Shown here piece after piece: positions 35,803 through 47,109 of a DNA stretch of 57,519 nt (its first letter is position 1; each line of letters starts with the position of its first letter). The notes below the pieces were generated by a model. It saw nothing but the letters and a program-made list of their open reading frames with translations. It did not search any database and had not been told where the DNA came from. This stretch comes from Burkholderiaceae bacterium (GTDB lineage Bacteria; Pseudomonadota; Gammaproteobacteria; Burkholderiales; Burkholderiaceae). The stretch lies in NCBI GenBank assembly GCA_947455485.1, contig CANGNV010000014.1, forward strand, positions 1 through 57,519. Direction: 5' to 3'. The position numbers and the translations under genes were made by a program.

Positions 35803-36600
35803 CTAATTCGAGAACATCATCGCGGTGAGCAAGAAATCCAATGCCAACACCGATAAGGAGGAGATCACCACGGTGCGGGTAGTGGCTTGCGATACGCCCT
35901 CAGGCGTAGGTTTTGCCTCATAGCCCTGATACAGCGCTATAAAGGTCACTGCCACACCGAACACCAGGCTTTTAATCAGGCCATTGCCAATATCAGAAAA
36001 GAGATCCACCCCGCCCTGCATCTGCGACCAAAAAGCACCGGAATCGACCCCAATTAAGGGAACCCCAACAAAGTAGCCGCCCATCACACCAACCGCTGTA
36101 AAGATCGTAGCCAAAATCGGCATCGCAATAATGCCGGCCCATAAGCGCGGCGCAATCACGCGACTCAATGGATCTACCGCCATCATTTCCATAGCACTGA
36201 GCTGCTCACCGGCTTTCATCAAACCAATCTCTGCCGTAAGGGATGTGCCAGCACGACCAGCAAATAACAATGCAGTAATCACTGGGCCCAATTCACGAGT
36301 CAGTGAAAGTGCAACCAACAAACCTAGAGCCTGTTCGGAGCCATAACGGTTGAGAGTGTAATAACCCTGCAAGCCCAAAACAAATCCAACAAATAAACCA
36401 GATACCGCAATGATCACAAATGAGTGATTACCAACAAATAGGATCTGATCAGAAACTAAGCGAGGTCTCTTTAATAAAAATCCTGAACGCCAAATCACTG
36501 TGGCGAACATGCGCGAAGCAAGCCCAAGACTGGTTAAGTTGCGGCGAACAAAAAAACCAAGGTCACCGAAAAGAGCTAAGGCTTTATGAAGGATGTTCAT
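35803..36600 (-). CDS. mlaE: Mla ABC transporter permease MlaE
   Basis: 265 residues with five or six membrane helices, of the MlaE/Ttg2B permease family. Seen: FVGNHSFVIIAVSGLFVGFVLGLQ, the coupling segment ELGPVITALLFAGRAGTSLTAEIGLMKAGEQLSAMEMM and a glycine-rich VMGGYFVGV. The start overlaps the mlaF stop by four bases, indicating coupled translation. Confidence 0.97.
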   Translation of the reverse strand: MNILHKALALFGDLGFFVRRNLTSLGLASRMFATVIWRSGFLLKRPRLVSDQILFVGNHSFVIIAVSGLFVGFVLGLQGYYTLNRYGSEQALGLLVALSLTRELGPVITALLFAGRAGTSLTAEIGLMKAGEQLSAMEMMAVDPLSRVIAPRLWAGIIAMPILATIFTAVGVMGGYFVGVPLIGVDSGAFWSQMQGGVDLFSDIGNGLIKSLVFGVAVTFIALYQGYEAKPTPEGVSQATTRTVVISSLSVLALDFLLTAMMFSN

Positions 36601-37463
36601 TTCAAACTCACCCCAAAATCTTCTGCGAGGCTTTGTCCTGGATAGTGGAACGGCACAGGGCCATCCGGTGAAGCATCCAGGAACTGACGCACAAAAGGAT
36701 CACTTGAACGGCTTAACTCTTCTGGAGTACCTTCGGCACCAATGCGACCATTGGCGATGAAATAAACATAATCGGCAATTTCAAATGTTTCTTCAACATC
36801 ATGCGTAACCAATAGGCTCGTTGCGCCCAAAGCTTGATTCAGATCCCGAATCAAGCGTGCGGTAATTCCTAAAGAAATCGGATCCAAGCCAGCAAAGGGC
36901 TCGTCATACATAATCAAAGGTGGATCAAGCGCAATCGCTCTTGCAAGAGCAACACGGCGTGCCATACCGCCAGAAATTTGTGAAGGCATTAAATCGCGTG
37001 CGCCGCGCAAGCCAACTGCATTGAGTTTCATGAGCACTAGAGAGCGCAATAGCTCTTCACTTAAATCGGTGTGCTCACGTAAAGGAAAGGCAACGTTTTC
37101 AAAAACACTTAAGTCAGTAAAGAGTGCGCCGAACTGAAAGAGCATTCCCATGCGGCGACGGGCTGCCATCAATTCACTGCCGTTCATTTTGCCAATGTCA
37201 TGGCCCTCGAATAAAACTTGACCAGACTGCGCGGCGAACTGGCCACCAATCAGTCTCAGAATAGTTGTCTTGCCACAACCCGAGCCACCCATTACTGCAA
37301 CAACTTGGCCGCGACGGAACTCCATATTGAGTCCCGATAAAATTTGCCGCTCACCAGGGGCATAGGAAAAGTTGACGTCCTTAATTTGAACTACAACTTC
37401 GCCATGGCCACCGCTAGAGGTTTTTTGCTTCACTTCCACCGAGTTGGAGTGGCTACTGTTCAT
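36597..37463 (-). CDS. mlaF: Mla ABC transporter ATPase MlaF
   Basis: 288 residues, ATPase of the phospholipid transporter. Walker A GGSGCGKTT, signature ISGGMARRVALARAI, Walker B LIMYDEPFAGLDP and the switch His (LLVTHDVEETFE) are intact. The N-terminus has about 25 extra polar residues (SSHSNSVEVKQKTSSGGHGE) before the core, slightly more than usual. It begins 10 bases after gltD, so mla transcription may include readthrough from the gltBD operon. Confidence 0.96.
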   Translation of the reverse strand: MNSSHSNSVEVKQKTSSGGHGEVVVQIKDVNFSYAPGERQILSGLNMEFRRGQVVAVMGGSGCGKTTILRLIGGQFAAQSGQVLFEGHDIGKMNGSELMAARRRMGMLFQFGALFTDLSVFENVAFPLREHTDLSEELLRSLVLMKLNAVGLRGARDLMPSQISGGMARRVALARAIALDPPLIMYDEPFAGLDPISLGITARLIRDLNQALGATSLLVTHDVEETFEIADYVYFIANGRIGAEGTPEELSRSSDPFVRQFLDASPDGPVPFHYPGQSLAEDFGVSLK

Positions 37464-37473
37464 ATCCTCGATA

Positions 37474-38937
37474 TTATCGTGGCAGAACAGAAGACCCCAT
37501 TAAATACTCGTCTACTGCCTGGGCTGCTTGACGACCTTCACGAATCGCCCAAACCACCAAAGATTGTCCGCGACGCATATCGCCAGCAGCAAATACCTTT
37601 GGAACATTGGTTTGATACGCATTTTGGCCGTCAACCGTAGCTTTTGCGTTGCCGCGAGCGTCTTTTTCAACACCAAAGGCATTGAGAACTTGAGCTGCAG
37701 GTGATACGAAGCCCATGGCCAAAAACACTAAATCTGCCTTGATCTCGAATTCAGAATTTGGCATTTCTGACATCTTGCCGTCTTTCCACTCCAAACGCAC
37801 ACAGATTAATTTCTCTAATTTGCCATCTTTACCTTCAAAACGCTTTGTGGCAACAGACCAATCACGCTCACAACCCTCTTCGTGCGAAGAAGATGTGCGT
37901 AACTTGGTTGGCCAATATGGCCATACCAAAGGCTTGTTTTCAGTTTCTGGTGGCTGTGGCAACAATTCAAACTGAGTAATCTTGGCAGCGCCATGACGAT
38001 TCGATGTTCCGACGCAATCAGATCCAGTATCACCACCGCCAATTACCACTACATGCTTGCCCGCTGCAGAAATTTCATTTTTGAAATCGCCTGCGTTTTC
38101 TTTGTTCTGTGGAATCAAGAATTCCAAGGCATAGTGAACGCCTTTCAACTCGCGACCAGGAACTGGCAAGTCACGTGGCTGCTCAGATCCACCACTAATC
38201 ACAACGGCATCAAAATCTTTCATCAACTGATCAGGTGAAACTGTCTTTGTGGAGTAGTTTTTTACTTCAGCACCAATCGCTTCTTTGCCCACAAACACAC
38301 CAGTCTCAAACTTCACACCTTCAGCTTGCATCTGTTCGACACGACGATCGATCAACCACTTTTCCATCTTGAAATCAGGGATACCGTAGCGCAACAATCC
38401 ACCAACACGATCATTCTTTTCAAATACGGTAACGTCGTGACCCACGCGCGCCAATTGTTGAGCAGTTGCCATACCCGCAGGACCACCGCCAACAACAGCT
38501 ACTTTCTTACCGGTCTTGGTTTTGGATGGTTGCGGCTTAACCCAACCATTCTCCCAACCTTTATCAATAATGGCGTGCTCGATAGACTTAATGCCAACGG
38601 CCTCACTATTAATTCCTAAAGTACATGCAGCTTCGCAAGGCGCTGGGCAGATACGGCCAGTGAACTCAGGGAAGTTATTAGTTGATTGCAAAACATCCAA
38701 GGCATTCTTCCAATCACTATGAAATACCAAGTCATTGAAATCAGGAATGATGTTATTCACAGGGCAACCGTTATTGCAAAACGGAATGCCGCAATCCATA
38801 CAGCGTGCGCCCTGTACTTTAGCTTCTTCATCCGTTAATGCCGCAACGAACTCTTTGTAGTGATGGAGGCGTTTAACGGGAGCTTCGTAGGTTTCATCTA
38901 CGCGCTCAAACTCCATAAATCCAGTGACCTTACCCAT
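37474..38937 (-). CDS. gltD: Glutamate synthase (NADPH) small subunit
   Basis: The beta subunit of GOGAT: oxidises NADPH on FAD and passes electrons through [4Fe-4S] clusters to GltB. 487 residues. N-terminal Fe-S ligands are in [14 protein letters not shown] and CPAPCEAAC. The FAD site is [19 protein letters not shown] and the NADPH site [15 protein letters not shown]. The C-terminal FAD-closing motif is [18 protein letters not shown]. It follows gltB by 38 bases on the same strand. Confidence 0.97.
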   Translation of the reverse strand: MGKVTGFMEFERVDETYEAPVKRLHHYKEFVAALTDEEAKVQGARCMDCGIPFCNNGCPVNNIIPDFNDLVFHSDWKNALDVLQSTNNFPEFTGRICPAPCEAACTLGINSEAVGIKSIEHAIIDKGWENGWVKPQPSKTKTGKKVAVVGGGPAGMATAQQLARVGHDVTVFEKNDRVGGLLRYGIPDFKMEKWLIDRRVEQMQAEGVKFETGVFVGKEAIGAEVKNYSTKTVSPDQLMKDFDAVVISGGSEQPRDLPVPGRELKGVHYALEFLIPQNKENAGDFKNEISAAGKHVVVIGGGDTGSDCVGTSNRHGAAKITQFELLPQPPETENKPLVWPYWPTKLRTSSSHEEGCERDWSVATKRFEGKDGKLEKLICVRLEWKDGKMSEMPNSEFEIKADLVFLAMGFVSPAAQVLNAFGVEKDARGNAKATVDGQNAYQTNVPKVFAAGDMRRGQSLVVWAIREGRQAAQAVDEYLMGSSVLPR

Positions 38938-38975
38938 ATCGAATCCTTAGTATCTTTTCTTAATGTCTATATTGA

Positions 38976-41900
38976 TTAAGCTGCAACAGTTTTGTTTTGC
39001 GCTTTTTCCCACAACTCACCAAGAGCACGCTTGTACTCAGTAGGCAGCACCTTCACAAAACGACCACGGGCATTTTCCCAATCAGCTAAGAGTGCTTTTG
39101 CACGCTCTGAACCGGTATGGCGGAAATGACGCTCGATCAAGCTCTTCAGAATTTGCTCATCAGTCATGCGTTCGCCACCATCCTTCACATCAACAGGGGC
39201 ATGCCACTGTGACTGAGGCATCTTGGCAATCTGTTCAGCAGAAGGCAATACTTTTTCCAAAGTCGCCATGCTGGTATTGCAACGCTTCTCGAAAAGTCCA
39301 TCTTCGTCGTAAACATAAGCAATACCACCGCTCATGCCTGCCGCAAAGTTACGGCCAGTTGCGCCCAACACAACCACGGTACCGCCAGTCATGTATTCGC
39401 AACCGTGATCACCGGTTCCTTCAACTACAGTTGTTGCGCCAGAGTTACGAACTGCAAAACGCTCGCCAGCAACGCCGTTGAAGAATGCTTCGCCACCGAT
39501 TGCTCCGTAGAGAACAGTGTTACCAACAATAATGTTCTTGGCTGTATCGCCACGGAACTCATGCGGAGCACGCACAATCACACGTCCACCAGATAAGCCT
39601 TTACCAACGTAGTCATTACCGTCACCAACCAAGTCTAAGGTGATGCCGCGCGCCAAGAAGGCAGCGAAACTTTGACCAGCAGTTCCATTCAATTGAATGT
39701 GGATGGTGTCATCGGGCAAGCCAGCATGGCCATAACGCTGAGCGATTTCTCCGGAGAGCATCGCGCCAACAGTACGGTTTACGTTCTTCACTGGAACAAT
39801 GAAGGAGACTTTCTCGCCACGTTGCAATGCAGGCTCACTCTTCTCAATCAGAATGTTATCGAGCGCACTACCCAAGCCATGCTCTTGAGTCAGAACTTGA
39901 TAGCGCGGAACATCTTTGGCTACATTAGGTTCAGCAAAAATCTTGCTGAAATCCAAGCCATGTACTTTCCAGTTCTCAATACCTTTGCGGGTATCCAAGA
40001 AGTCAACGCGTCCGATCAAATCATCAAACTTACGAATACCGAGTTGAGCCATGATCTCGCGCACTTCTTCCGCGATAAAGAAGAAGAAGTTCACAACATG
40101 CTCTGGCTTACCAGAGAACTTTTTACGCAACTCAGGATCTTGTGTAGCAACGCCGACTGGGCAAGTATTCAAATGACACTTACGCATCATGATGCAACCC
40201 TCAACAACTAATGGCGCTGTTGCAAAGCCAAACTCATCCGCGCCCAATAAAGCACCGATCACGACGTCACGACCCGTTTTCATTTGACCATCAGCCTGGA
40301 CACGAATACGGCTACGCAAACCATTGAGTACCAATGTTTGTTGGGTTTCAGCCAAGCCCAATTCCCATGGGGAGCCAGCGTGCTTAATAGAGGACAGTGG
40401 TGATGCGCCTGTACCGCCGTCATGTCCAGCGATCACGACGTGATCTGCTTTTGCTTTGGCAACGCCGGCAGCAATCGTGCCAACACCGACTTCAGAAACC
40501 AACTTCACAGATACGTCAGCAGCTGGGTTCACGTTCTTCAGATCGTGAATCAACTGGGCAATATCTTCAATAGAGTAAATATCGTGGTGCGGAGGAGGAG
40601 AAATCAAACCAACACCTGGCACTGAGAAGCGGAGCTTACCGATGTAATCGGAAACTTTGCCGCCTGGCAACTGACCGCCTTCGCCTGGCTTAGCGCCTTG
40701 CGCCATCTTGATCTGAATCTGATCAGCAGAGCGCAGGTATTCAGTGGTCACACCAAAACGTCCAGAGGCAACCTGCTTAATTTTGGAGCGCAATGAATCG
40801 CCATCAAGCAAAGGAATATTTGCTTCAACAACATCATCGCCCAAAATGCTAGCTAGGGTTTCACCCTTCTTAATAGGAATGCCTTTGAGCTCATTCACAT
40901 AACGATTTGGATCTTCACCACCTTCACCAGTATTGGACTTACCGCCAATACGGTTCATGGCAATTGCCAAAGTAGCATGCGCTTCAGTAGAGATCGAACC
41001 TAAAGACATCGCGCCAGTAGCAAAACGCTTAACAATTTCTTTTGCGGATTCAACTTCATCCAAAGGAATTGCTTTAGCTGGATCAATCTTGAACTCAAAT
41101 AAGCCGCGCAATGTCATCTGACGCTTAGTTTGGTCGTTGATGATGTTGGCGTACTCTTTATAGGTTTGATAACCCTTATCGATACCAATACGAGTGGAGT
41201 GCTGTAACTTCGCAATCGTATCTGGGGTCCACATATGGTCTTCACCTCGAATACGGAAAGCATACTCGCCACCCGCTTCGAGCATATTGGTCAGCACTGG
41301 GTCATTACCAAATGCAGACTGATGCATACGCAATGCTTCTTCAGCTACTTCAAATACACCAATACCGCCTACGTTAGATGGAGTACCTTTGAAGTAATGG
41401 TCAATGACGTCTTTGTTTAAACCAATCGCTTCAAAAATCTGTGAGCCGGTGTAAGACATGTAAGTGGAGATACCCATTTTGGACATCACTTTTTGCAAGC
41501 CCTTACCAACCGCTTTCACATAATTCTTAACCGCTTTTTCGGCTGACAGGTCGCCTGATAAACCTTTAGCCATCTCAGCCAAAGTTTCCATTGCTAGGTA
41601 CGGATGAACTGCTTCAGCACCATAGCCAGCCAGGAGAGCAAAGTGATGCGTCTCACGCGCGCTACCAGTTTCAACAACGAGGCCAACGCTAGTACGCAAA
41701 CCTTTTTCAACCAAGTGCTGATGAATCGCTGAGGTTGCCAGCAGCGCAGGAATTGCCACGTGCTGCTCATCAACCTGGCGATCGCTCACGATCAAGATGT
41801 TGTAACCAGAGCGAACGGCATCCGCTGCTTCTGCACACAGAGATGCTAAGCGAGCTTCAATGCCAGCCTTGCCCCATGATGCTGGGTAGCAAATATCTAA

Positions 41901-43721
41901 CTCATATGAGCGGAACTTGCCGTTGGTGTAATGGCCAATGTGACGAATCTTAGTCATGTCGTCAAAATCTAAAATCGGCTGACTTACTTCCAAGCGCATT
42001 GGTGGGTTGATGTTGTTGGTGTCCAACAAATTCGGCTTAGGTCCAATGAAAGATACTAAAGACATCACCATGTTTTCGCGGATGGAGTCAATCGGAGGAT
42101 TGGTCACCTGCGCAAACAATTGCTTAAAGTAGTTATAGAGTGGCTTATTCTTATTAGAGAGAACGGCTAATGGGCTATCGTTACCCATCGATCCAATCGC
42201 CTCTTCGCCATTCATGGCCATTGGTGCCATGAGGTACTTAATATCTTCCTGGGTGTAACCAAAAGCCTGCTGACGATCTAATAATTTTGCCGCTGGACGA
42301 ATCGTGGTTTTTTCATCCACCAAGTCATCTTTGCTTGCATCAACTTCGTCGAGCTTCACGCGCACTGCATCGATCCAGCTCTTGTATGGCTTCGCTTTAG
42401 AGACGGCATCTTTTAATTCAACGTCATCAATAATGCGGCCCTGCTCCATATCAATCATGAACATCTTGCCTGGTTGCAAGCGCCATTTTTGAACAATCTT
42501 GTTCTCTGGAATCGGCAATACGCCAGCTTCAGAGCCCATGATGACCAAGTCATCATCAGTCACGTAATAGCGTGCTGGACGCAAACCATTACGGTCAAGT
42601 GTGGCACCAATTTGGCGGCCGTCTGTAAATGCCATAGCAGCAGGGCCATCCCATGGCTCCATCATTGCTGCATGGTATTCGTAGAATGCACGGCGGTTTT
42701 CATCCATCAATGCATGTTGCTCCCATGCTTCTGGGATCATCATCATCATGGCTTGTGCCAGCGGATAACCTGACATGACCAACAACTCTAAGCAGTTATC
42801 AAAACAAGCTGTGTCAGACTGGCCTGGATAAATCAGTGGCCATAATTTTTTAAGGTCATCACCCAACACCGGAGAGCTGATAGCACCTTCGCGTGCATTC
42901 ACCCAGTTGACGTTACCTTTAACAGTATTAATCTCACCGTTGTGCGCAATCATGCGGTACGGGTGAGCCAATTCCCATGCTGGGAAAGTATTTGTCGAGA
43001 AGCGTTGATGCACTAATGCCAATGCAGATACAGTGCGCGGATCTTGCAAATCTTTGTAGTACGCGCCTACCTGGTTGGCTAACAGCAAACCTTTGTAAAC
43101 AATGGTGCGAGCAGACATCGATGCAACAAAATATTCTTTGCCGTGTTTTAAATGTAAATCCTGAATTGCATGACTTGCAGTTTTACGAATCACATATAAC
43201 TTACGCTCAAGAGCATCGGTTGTCATGATGTCGCGGCCACGTCCAATAAAAATTTGACGGATAAATGGCTCTGTCATTTGTACAGTAGGAGACATCGGCA
43301 ACTTCACGTCGATAGGCACATCTCTCCAACCCAATACAACTTGACCTTCTAAACGAACAGTGCGCTCTAGCTCTTGTTCGCAAGCCAAACGAGAAGCGTG
43401 CTCTTTAGGTAAGAAAATCATGCCGACACCGTACTCACCGAACGGCGGCAATTCGATACCTTGCTTAGCCATCTCTTCGCGATACAAAGTATCGGGAACC
43501 TGAATCAAAATTCCAGCGCCATCACCCATCAATGGGTCAGCACCAACTGCGCCCCGATGGTCTAAGTTCTCAAGAATTTTTAATCCTTGAGCAACAATCT
43601 CATGTGACTTCTTACCCTTGATGTGGGCGACGAATCCGACGCCGCAAGCATCATGCTCATTTTGTGGATCGTAGAGACCCTGTGCGATTGGACGAAGGTC
43701 TGTATTCATTTTTGTAGTCAT
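38976..43721 (-). CDS. gltB: Glutamate synthase (NADPH) large subunit
   Basis: The 1581-residue alpha subunit. Converts glutamine plus 2-oxoglutarate to two glutamates. The N-terminal class-II amidotransferase nucleophile is Cys26 ([13 protein letters not shown]). The central linker and FMN/2-oxoglutarate barrel include [27 protein letters not shown] and the 3Fe-4S ligands in [20 protein letters not shown] right-handed beta-helix domain forms the C-terminus ([17 protein letters not shown] repeats). The first Met could also be Met5. A good sigma-70-like promoter lies 46 bases upstream, and a REP-type inverted repeat just beyond it. Confidence 0.98.
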   Translation of the reverse strand: MTTKMNTDLRPIAQGLYDPQNEHDACGVGFVAHIKGKKSHEIVAQGLKILENLDHRGAVGADPLMGDGAGILIQVPDTLYREEMAKQGIELPPFGEYGVGMIFLPKEHASRLACEQELERTVRLEGQVVLGWRDVPIDVKLPMSPTVQMTEPFIRQIFIGRGRDIMTTDALERKLYVIRKTASHAIQDLHLKHGKEYFVASMSARTIVYKGLLLANQVGAYYKDLQDPRTVSALALVHQRFSTNTFPAWELAHPYRMIAHNGEINTVKGNVNWVNAREGAISSPVLGDDLKKLWPLIYPGQSDTACFDNCLELLVMSGYPLAQAMMMMIPEAWEQHALMDENRRAFYEYHAAMMEPWDGPAAMAFTDGRQIGATLDRNGLRPARYYVTDDDLVIMGSEAGVLPIPENKIVQKWRLQPGKMFMIDMEQGRIIDDVELKDAVSKAKPYKSWIDAVRVKLDEVDASKDDLVDEKTTIRPAAKLLDRQQAFGYTQEDIKYLMAPMAMNGEEAIGSMGNDSPLAVLSNKNKPLYNYFKQLFAQVTNPPIDSIRENMVMSLVSFIGPKPNLLDTNNINPPMRLEVSQPILDFDDMTKIRHIGHYTNGKFRSYELDICYPASWGKAGIEARLASLCAEAADAVRSGYNILIVSDRQVDEQHVAIPALLATSAIHQHLVEKGLRTSVGLVVETGSARETHHFALLAGYGAEAVHPYLAMETLAEMAKGLSGDLSAEKAVKNYVKAVGKGLQKVMSKMGISTYMSYTGSQIFEAIGLNKDVIDHYFKGTPSNVGGIGVFEVAEEALRMHQSAFGNDPVLTNMLEAGGEYAFRIRGEDHMWTPDTIAKLQHSTRIGIDKGYQTYKEYANIINDQTKRQMTLRGLFEFKIDPAKAIPLDEVESAKEIVKRFATGAMSLGSISTEAHATLAIAMNRIGGKSNTGEGGEDPNRYVNELKGIPIKKGETLASILGDDVVEANIPLLDGDSLRSKIKQVASGRFGVTTEYLRSADQIQIKMAQGAKPGEGGQLPGGKVSDYIGKLRFSVPGVGLISPPPHHDIYSIEDIAQLIHDLKNVNPAADVSVKLVSEVGVGTIAAGVAKAKADHVVIAGHDGGTGASPLSSIKHAGSPWELGLAETQQTLVLNGLRSRIRVQADGQMKTGRDVVIGALLGADEFGFATAPLVVEGCIMMRKCHLNTCPVGVATQDPELRKKFSGKPEHVVNFFFFIAEEVREIMAQLGIRKFDDLIGRVDFLDTRKGIENWKVHGLDFSKIFAEPNVAKDVPRYQVLTQEHGLGSALDNILIEKSEPALQRGEKVSFIVPVKNVNRTVGAMLSGEIAQRYGHAGLPDDTIHIQLNGTAGQSFAAFLARGITLDLVGDGNDYVGKGLSGGRVIVRAPHEFRGDTAKNIIVGNTVLYGAIGGEAFFNGVAGERFAVRNSGATTVVEGTGDHGCEYMTGGTVVVLGATGRNFAAGMSGGIAYVYDEDGLFEKRCNTSMATLEKVLPSAEQIAKMPQSQWHAPVDVKDGGERMTDEQILKSLIERHFRHTGSERAKALLADWENARGRFVKVLPTEYKRALGELWEKAQNKTVAA

Positions 43722-43766
43722 GGTATTTCCGTGTGCCCTTGGGGCCTGATTACTTTTGGAGGATCA

Positions 43767-43795
43767 AATATAGGTGAATACCCATGCTGATGCAA
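43767..43795 (-). promoter_or_regulatory. Sigma-70-like promoter of gltB
   Basis: On the minus strand TTGCAT (43795-43790), a 17-base spacer and TATATT (43772-43767) have ideal spacing. Transcription would start near 43760, about 40 bases before the gltB ATG, and continue into gltD and perhaps the mla genes. Confidence 0.6.
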
Positions 43796-43807
43796 TAGAA
43801 ATAAAAT

Positions 43808-43868
43808 GACTCTGTCCCATTTAAATTGGGTCAGCACCAAAATGAATTGCTTTAAAAGGGACAGAGTC
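43808..43868. repeat. REP-type inverted repeat beside the RAYT gene
   Basis: GACTCTGTCCC (43808-43818) and GGGACAGAGTC (43858-43868) are perfect 11-base inverted arms. The pairing extends into TTTAAA-rich sequence and the 39-base interval contains a smaller palindrome (CCATTTAAATTGG). Arms of this kind are typical substrates of REP-associated tyrosine transposases. It lies between the gltB promoter and the RAYT stop codon. Confidence 0.8.
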
Positions 43869-43915
43869 GTTAGATCATGGCAAAACAGTCAATTGCCAAA
43901 TCCCTAGAATATTAT

Positions 43916-44620
43916 CTAAGTTATTGAATTAATAGATATTATTTTCTTTGGACGACCACGATATCGAATTAAGGTCTGATTAGGATTGTCTTTAAATAGC
44001 TTTTTAGCGTAAATATCGCTCACCCAAGGCTTAGATCTCACCAATGCTTCAGTAATTTGGCGATCCTCCCAATGAGGGGCGCCCTCCTTCACAAATCCCG
44101 CCCAAGTCATTTGCCTCTCAAAAGGGGTATTACCCAACTTCCAAAAGTGCTGGTGATCAACCAACCAAGGCTCTGCATTGCCACCAATATGGGAAGCAAA
44201 GCTGGTCCAAGTCGAATCTTGGGGGCTAGATTCAAAACCAGCCCTCACTGGATTTAACTCAATATATCGTTGGCACCGTAAAAAATAATCTGGGTCTATT
44301 AGTGAGGAGCGATACCGCCCCTCCCAAATGGTTCCCGAACGGTGGTGCCGTTGATTGAAATACTGGGCATAACGCCTGCCTAGGGATTGCATCGTTTTTG
44401 CAAGCGAATCTGCGTTTTGGGGAGTCATCAAGAGATGAACATGATTAGGCATCAAAGCAAAAGCGTGCACTGCACTTCCAAATTGCTTTGCGGCTTCTCG
44501 CAGCCAATCTAAATAGATACGGCGATCCGCATCATTAAAAAAAAGTACTTCTCGATTATTGCCGCGAACCATGACATGCATTGCTTGGCCGGGAATAATG
44601 GTACGCGCTTGCCTTGCCAT
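43916..44620 (-). CDS. REP-associated tyrosine transposase (Y1/IS200-like, RAYT)
   Basis: 234 residues. The N-terminal domain has the HUH motif in LMPNHVHLLM and the catalytic Tyr in FLRCQRYIELNPVRAGF, as in Y1 single-strand transposases. RHHRSGTIWEGRYRSSLI is also characteristic. A basic tail, RYRGRPKKI, resembles the DNA-binding C-terminus of RAYTs. Unlike IS200 TnpA, such genes are usually single copy and linked to REP sequences; the 61-base inverted repeat beyond its 3' end fits. The gene is intact and sits between mrcA and gltB. Confidence 0.88.
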   Translation of the reverse strand: MARQARTIIPGQAMHVMVRGNNREVLFFNDADRRIYLDWLREAAKQFGSAVHAFALMPNHVHLLMTPQNADSLAKTMQSLGRRYAQYFNQRHHRSGTIWEGRYRSSLIDPDYFLRCQRYIELNPVRAGFESSPQDSTWTSFASHIGGNAEPWLVDHQHFWKLGNTPFERQMTWAGFVKEGAPHWEDRQITEALVRSKPWVSDIYAKKLFKDNPNQTLIRYRGRPKKIISINSIT

Positions 44621-44632
44621 TGCTAAAACGAA

Positions 44633-46969
44633 CTACTGCAGTTCGCGCACACCACCATTATTAGAAAACTCTGGGATGAACCAATCACCATCAACTTGAG
44701 TTACACCAGCAGGTACTTCGCGACCTTGTTGTGGCTCGTCCTTGAGTGCGGTACTCATATAAGAAATCCACATTGGTAAAGCAAGACCGCCACCAGTCTC
44801 ACGATCACCCAAGCTAGCTGGCTTATCAAATCCAATCCAAGCAATAGCTACTACCTTTGGGTTGTATCCCGCAAACCAAGCATCATGAGAATCATTCGTT
44901 GTACCCGTCTTACCCGCGATATCACTGCGACCCAATTTCGCTCTTGCACTTCCAGCAGTTCCAGTCTTGGTAACCTCTTGCAGCATGCTATCCATCACAA
45001 ATGCAGTTCTTGCATCTAATACGCGAGGCGCGTCTTCTCGAGCACGAGTAGGCTTGGCTTCAAATAAAACCGTTCCCTTTGAATCCGTCATCCTATTAAT
45101 TAGGAATGGATCTACACGGTAGCCGCCGTTAGCAAACACACTGTATGCAGAAGCCATTTGTAATGGTGTTACTGAACCCGCACCCAATGCCATAGTTAAG
45201 TATGGTGGATGCTTCTCTGCCTCAAAGCCAAAACGCTGAATGTATTCTTGTGCATATGAAGGGCCGATGGCACGAATTAATCGCACAGATACCAAGTTCT
45301 TCGATTTAGCTAAAGCAGTACGCAAGCGCATCATGCCCTCATACTTGCCATCGTAGTTCTTTGGCTCCCAAGCTTGGCTACCGGTTTCCATGCTTCCAAT
45401 AGACAGCGGTGCATCGTTGACCATCGTGCTTGGTGAAAAACCTTTTTCAATTCCAGCGGCATAAATAAATGGCTTAAATGAAGATCCCGGTTGGCGCTGA
45501 GCCTGAGTGACGTGATTAAATTGATTGCGACGGAAATCAAAGCCACCCACCAAGGAGAGTATCGCGCCCGTCTCGGCATTCATAGAAACAAAGGCTGCTT
45601 CAACTTGCGGTAATTGAGCTAACTTCCAAACACCACCATCCGAAAGCAATCTAATGATGGCGCCAGGGCGCAAACGTTTTTTGGGTTGCGTGCTGTCCGT
45701 TAAAGAAGCGGCAGCAAGTTTCATGCCTTCGCCTTTCAGTGTGATCGTATCTCCAGTCGAAATCATCACTTGCATTTCTTTTGGCTTGATATCGAGCACA
45801 ACTCCGGACTGCAAATCATCTAACTGGGGGTAAGCTAACAAGGCCTCATCAATCGCGCGCTGACGCTTGATGTGATCTTCCGGCAAATCAATAAATCCCT
45901 CTGGGCCACGATAAGCGTGACGTAAATCATATTCAAAAATACCGCGACGTACCGCCTTATATGCCGCATCTTGATCCGCCTTCAAGATCGTGGTGTACAC
46001 ATCGATACCCTGCGAATAAATTGCTTCACCGTATTGCGTAAACAGTAATTGACGCACCATTTCCGAAGCAAAATCAGCGCGGGTACTAAATTCATTTCCA
46101 AGACCACGAATGTGCAATTCTTCTGCCATAGCAATTTGGTACTGCTCGGGAGTGATGTACGACAAATCGCGCATTCGCTGCAAAATATATTCCTGGCGAA
46201 TCTTGGCACGACGGAAGTTGCTTACGGGGTTATATGCAGAGGGCGCTTTTGGCAAACCAGCCAACATTGCTGACTCAGCAATTGTGATGTCTTTTAATTC
46301 CTTGCCGAAATAGATTTGGGCTGCACTAGAAAATCCATAAGCCCTTTGCCCCAAAAAGATCTGATTCATATAAATCTCAAGAATCTTGTCTTTACTTAAT
46401 TGAGACTCAATTTCCCAAGAAAGGAGAACTTCGTAAATCTTGCGACTGAAGGTCTTTTCATTGCTTAGGAAGAAATTCCGGGCTACCTGCATGGTGATGG
46501 TTGATGCACCTTGAGATAGATTGCCGCGTAAATTGGTGAGCGCCGCCCTGAGAATACCCACGTAATCCACCCCACCATGGGAGTAAAAGCGATCGTCCTC
46601 AATAGCCAAGACTGCATTACGCATACTCATTGGGATTTCATTCAAAGGAATCACCTTACGGCGCTCCTCCCCAAACTCACCAATGAGGACCTTATCAGCC
46701 GTATAGATACGTAATGGTGTTTTGGGGTTGTAATCCACCAGCGCCGAGATCTTCGGTAAATTCGGCTTTGCTATTAAGAAGGCATATCCCAGCAACAATG
46801 TAATGACCACCGCAAAGACCATGCTGATAATTAGCAGCGCCTTAATCAGGGGGTTACTTCCTGATTTTCTGGATGAGACATGCTCCGCTCTAGGCTGACC
46901 GGGACGTCTATCAGGCTGTCGGTTAAACCGCCGATTTAAGGGCGGCTTGTCTTTTGGGGGTAGAGCCAT
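44633..46969 (-). CDS. mrcA: Penicillin-binding protein 1A
   Basis: A bifunctional class-A PBP of 778 residues building peptidoglycan from the inner membrane. After a basic cytoplasmic tail there is one membrane helix (about residues 41-67, LLIISMVFAVVITLLLGYAF). The glycosyltransferase domain has IEDDRFYSHGGVDYVGI with catalytic Glu, and QGASTITMQVARNFFL. The transpeptidase domain has the SxxK serine in PGSSFKPFIYA, SKN in AKSKNLVSVRL and KTGTTND. It is divergent from the pilus-like genes, as mrcA is from pilMNOPQ in many proteobacteria. Confidence 0.96.
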   Translation of the reverse strand: MALPPKDKPPLNRRFNRQPDRRPGQPRAEHVSSRKSGSNPLIKALLIISMVFAVVITLLLGYAFLIAKPNLPKISALVDYNPKTPLRIYTADKVLIGEFGEERRKVIPLNEIPMSMRNAVLAIEDDRFYSHGGVDYVGILRAALTNLRGNLSQGASTITMQVARNFFLSNEKTFSRKIYEVLLSWEIESQLSKDKILEIYMNQIFLGQRAYGFSSAAQIYFGKELKDITIAESAMLAGLPKAPSAYNPVSNFRRAKIRQEYILQRMRDLSYITPEQYQIAMAEELHIRGLGNEFSTRADFASEMVRQLLFTQYGEAIYSQGIDVYTTILKADQDAAYKAVRRGIFEYDLRHAYRGPEGFIDLPEDHIKRQRAIDEALLAYPQLDDLQSGVVLDIKPKEMQVMISTGDTITLKGEGMKLAAASLTDSTQPKKRLRPGAIIRLLSDGGVWKLAQLPQVEAAFVSMNAETGAILSLVGGFDFRRNQFNHVTQAQRQPGSSFKPFIYAAGIEKGFSPSTMVNDAPLSIGSMETGSQAWEPKNYDGKYEGMMRLRTALAKSKNLVSVRLIRAIGPSYAQEYIQRFGFEAEKHPPYLTMALGAGSVTPLQMASAYSVFANGGYRVDPFLINRMTDSKGTVLFEAKPTRAREDAPRVLDARTAFVMDSMLQEVTKTGTAGSARAKLGRSDIAGKTGTTNDSHDAWFAGYNPKVVAIAWIGFDKPASLGDRETGGGLALPMWISYMSTALKDEPQQGREVPAGVTQVDGDWFIPEFSNNGGVRELQ

Positions 46970-47109
46970 AGATTCAAATTATAGGGTGCTTACGCAATTT
47001 TCCCGAAAGCTCCAAAACCCTTGTTTGAAAGATTTGGGGGTGGAATTTTCTGACGCTCAATTCTGCCTTCCCTGATCGTTTTTACTATCCCCAGGGCAAA
47101 CAATATGGC

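Noticed and set aside
39092..43228. Many open frames of 60-180 codons on the plus strand antisense to gltB
   Set aside because: They follow from the codon composition of a long conserved gene, show no homology or ribosome sites and lack family-like sequence.
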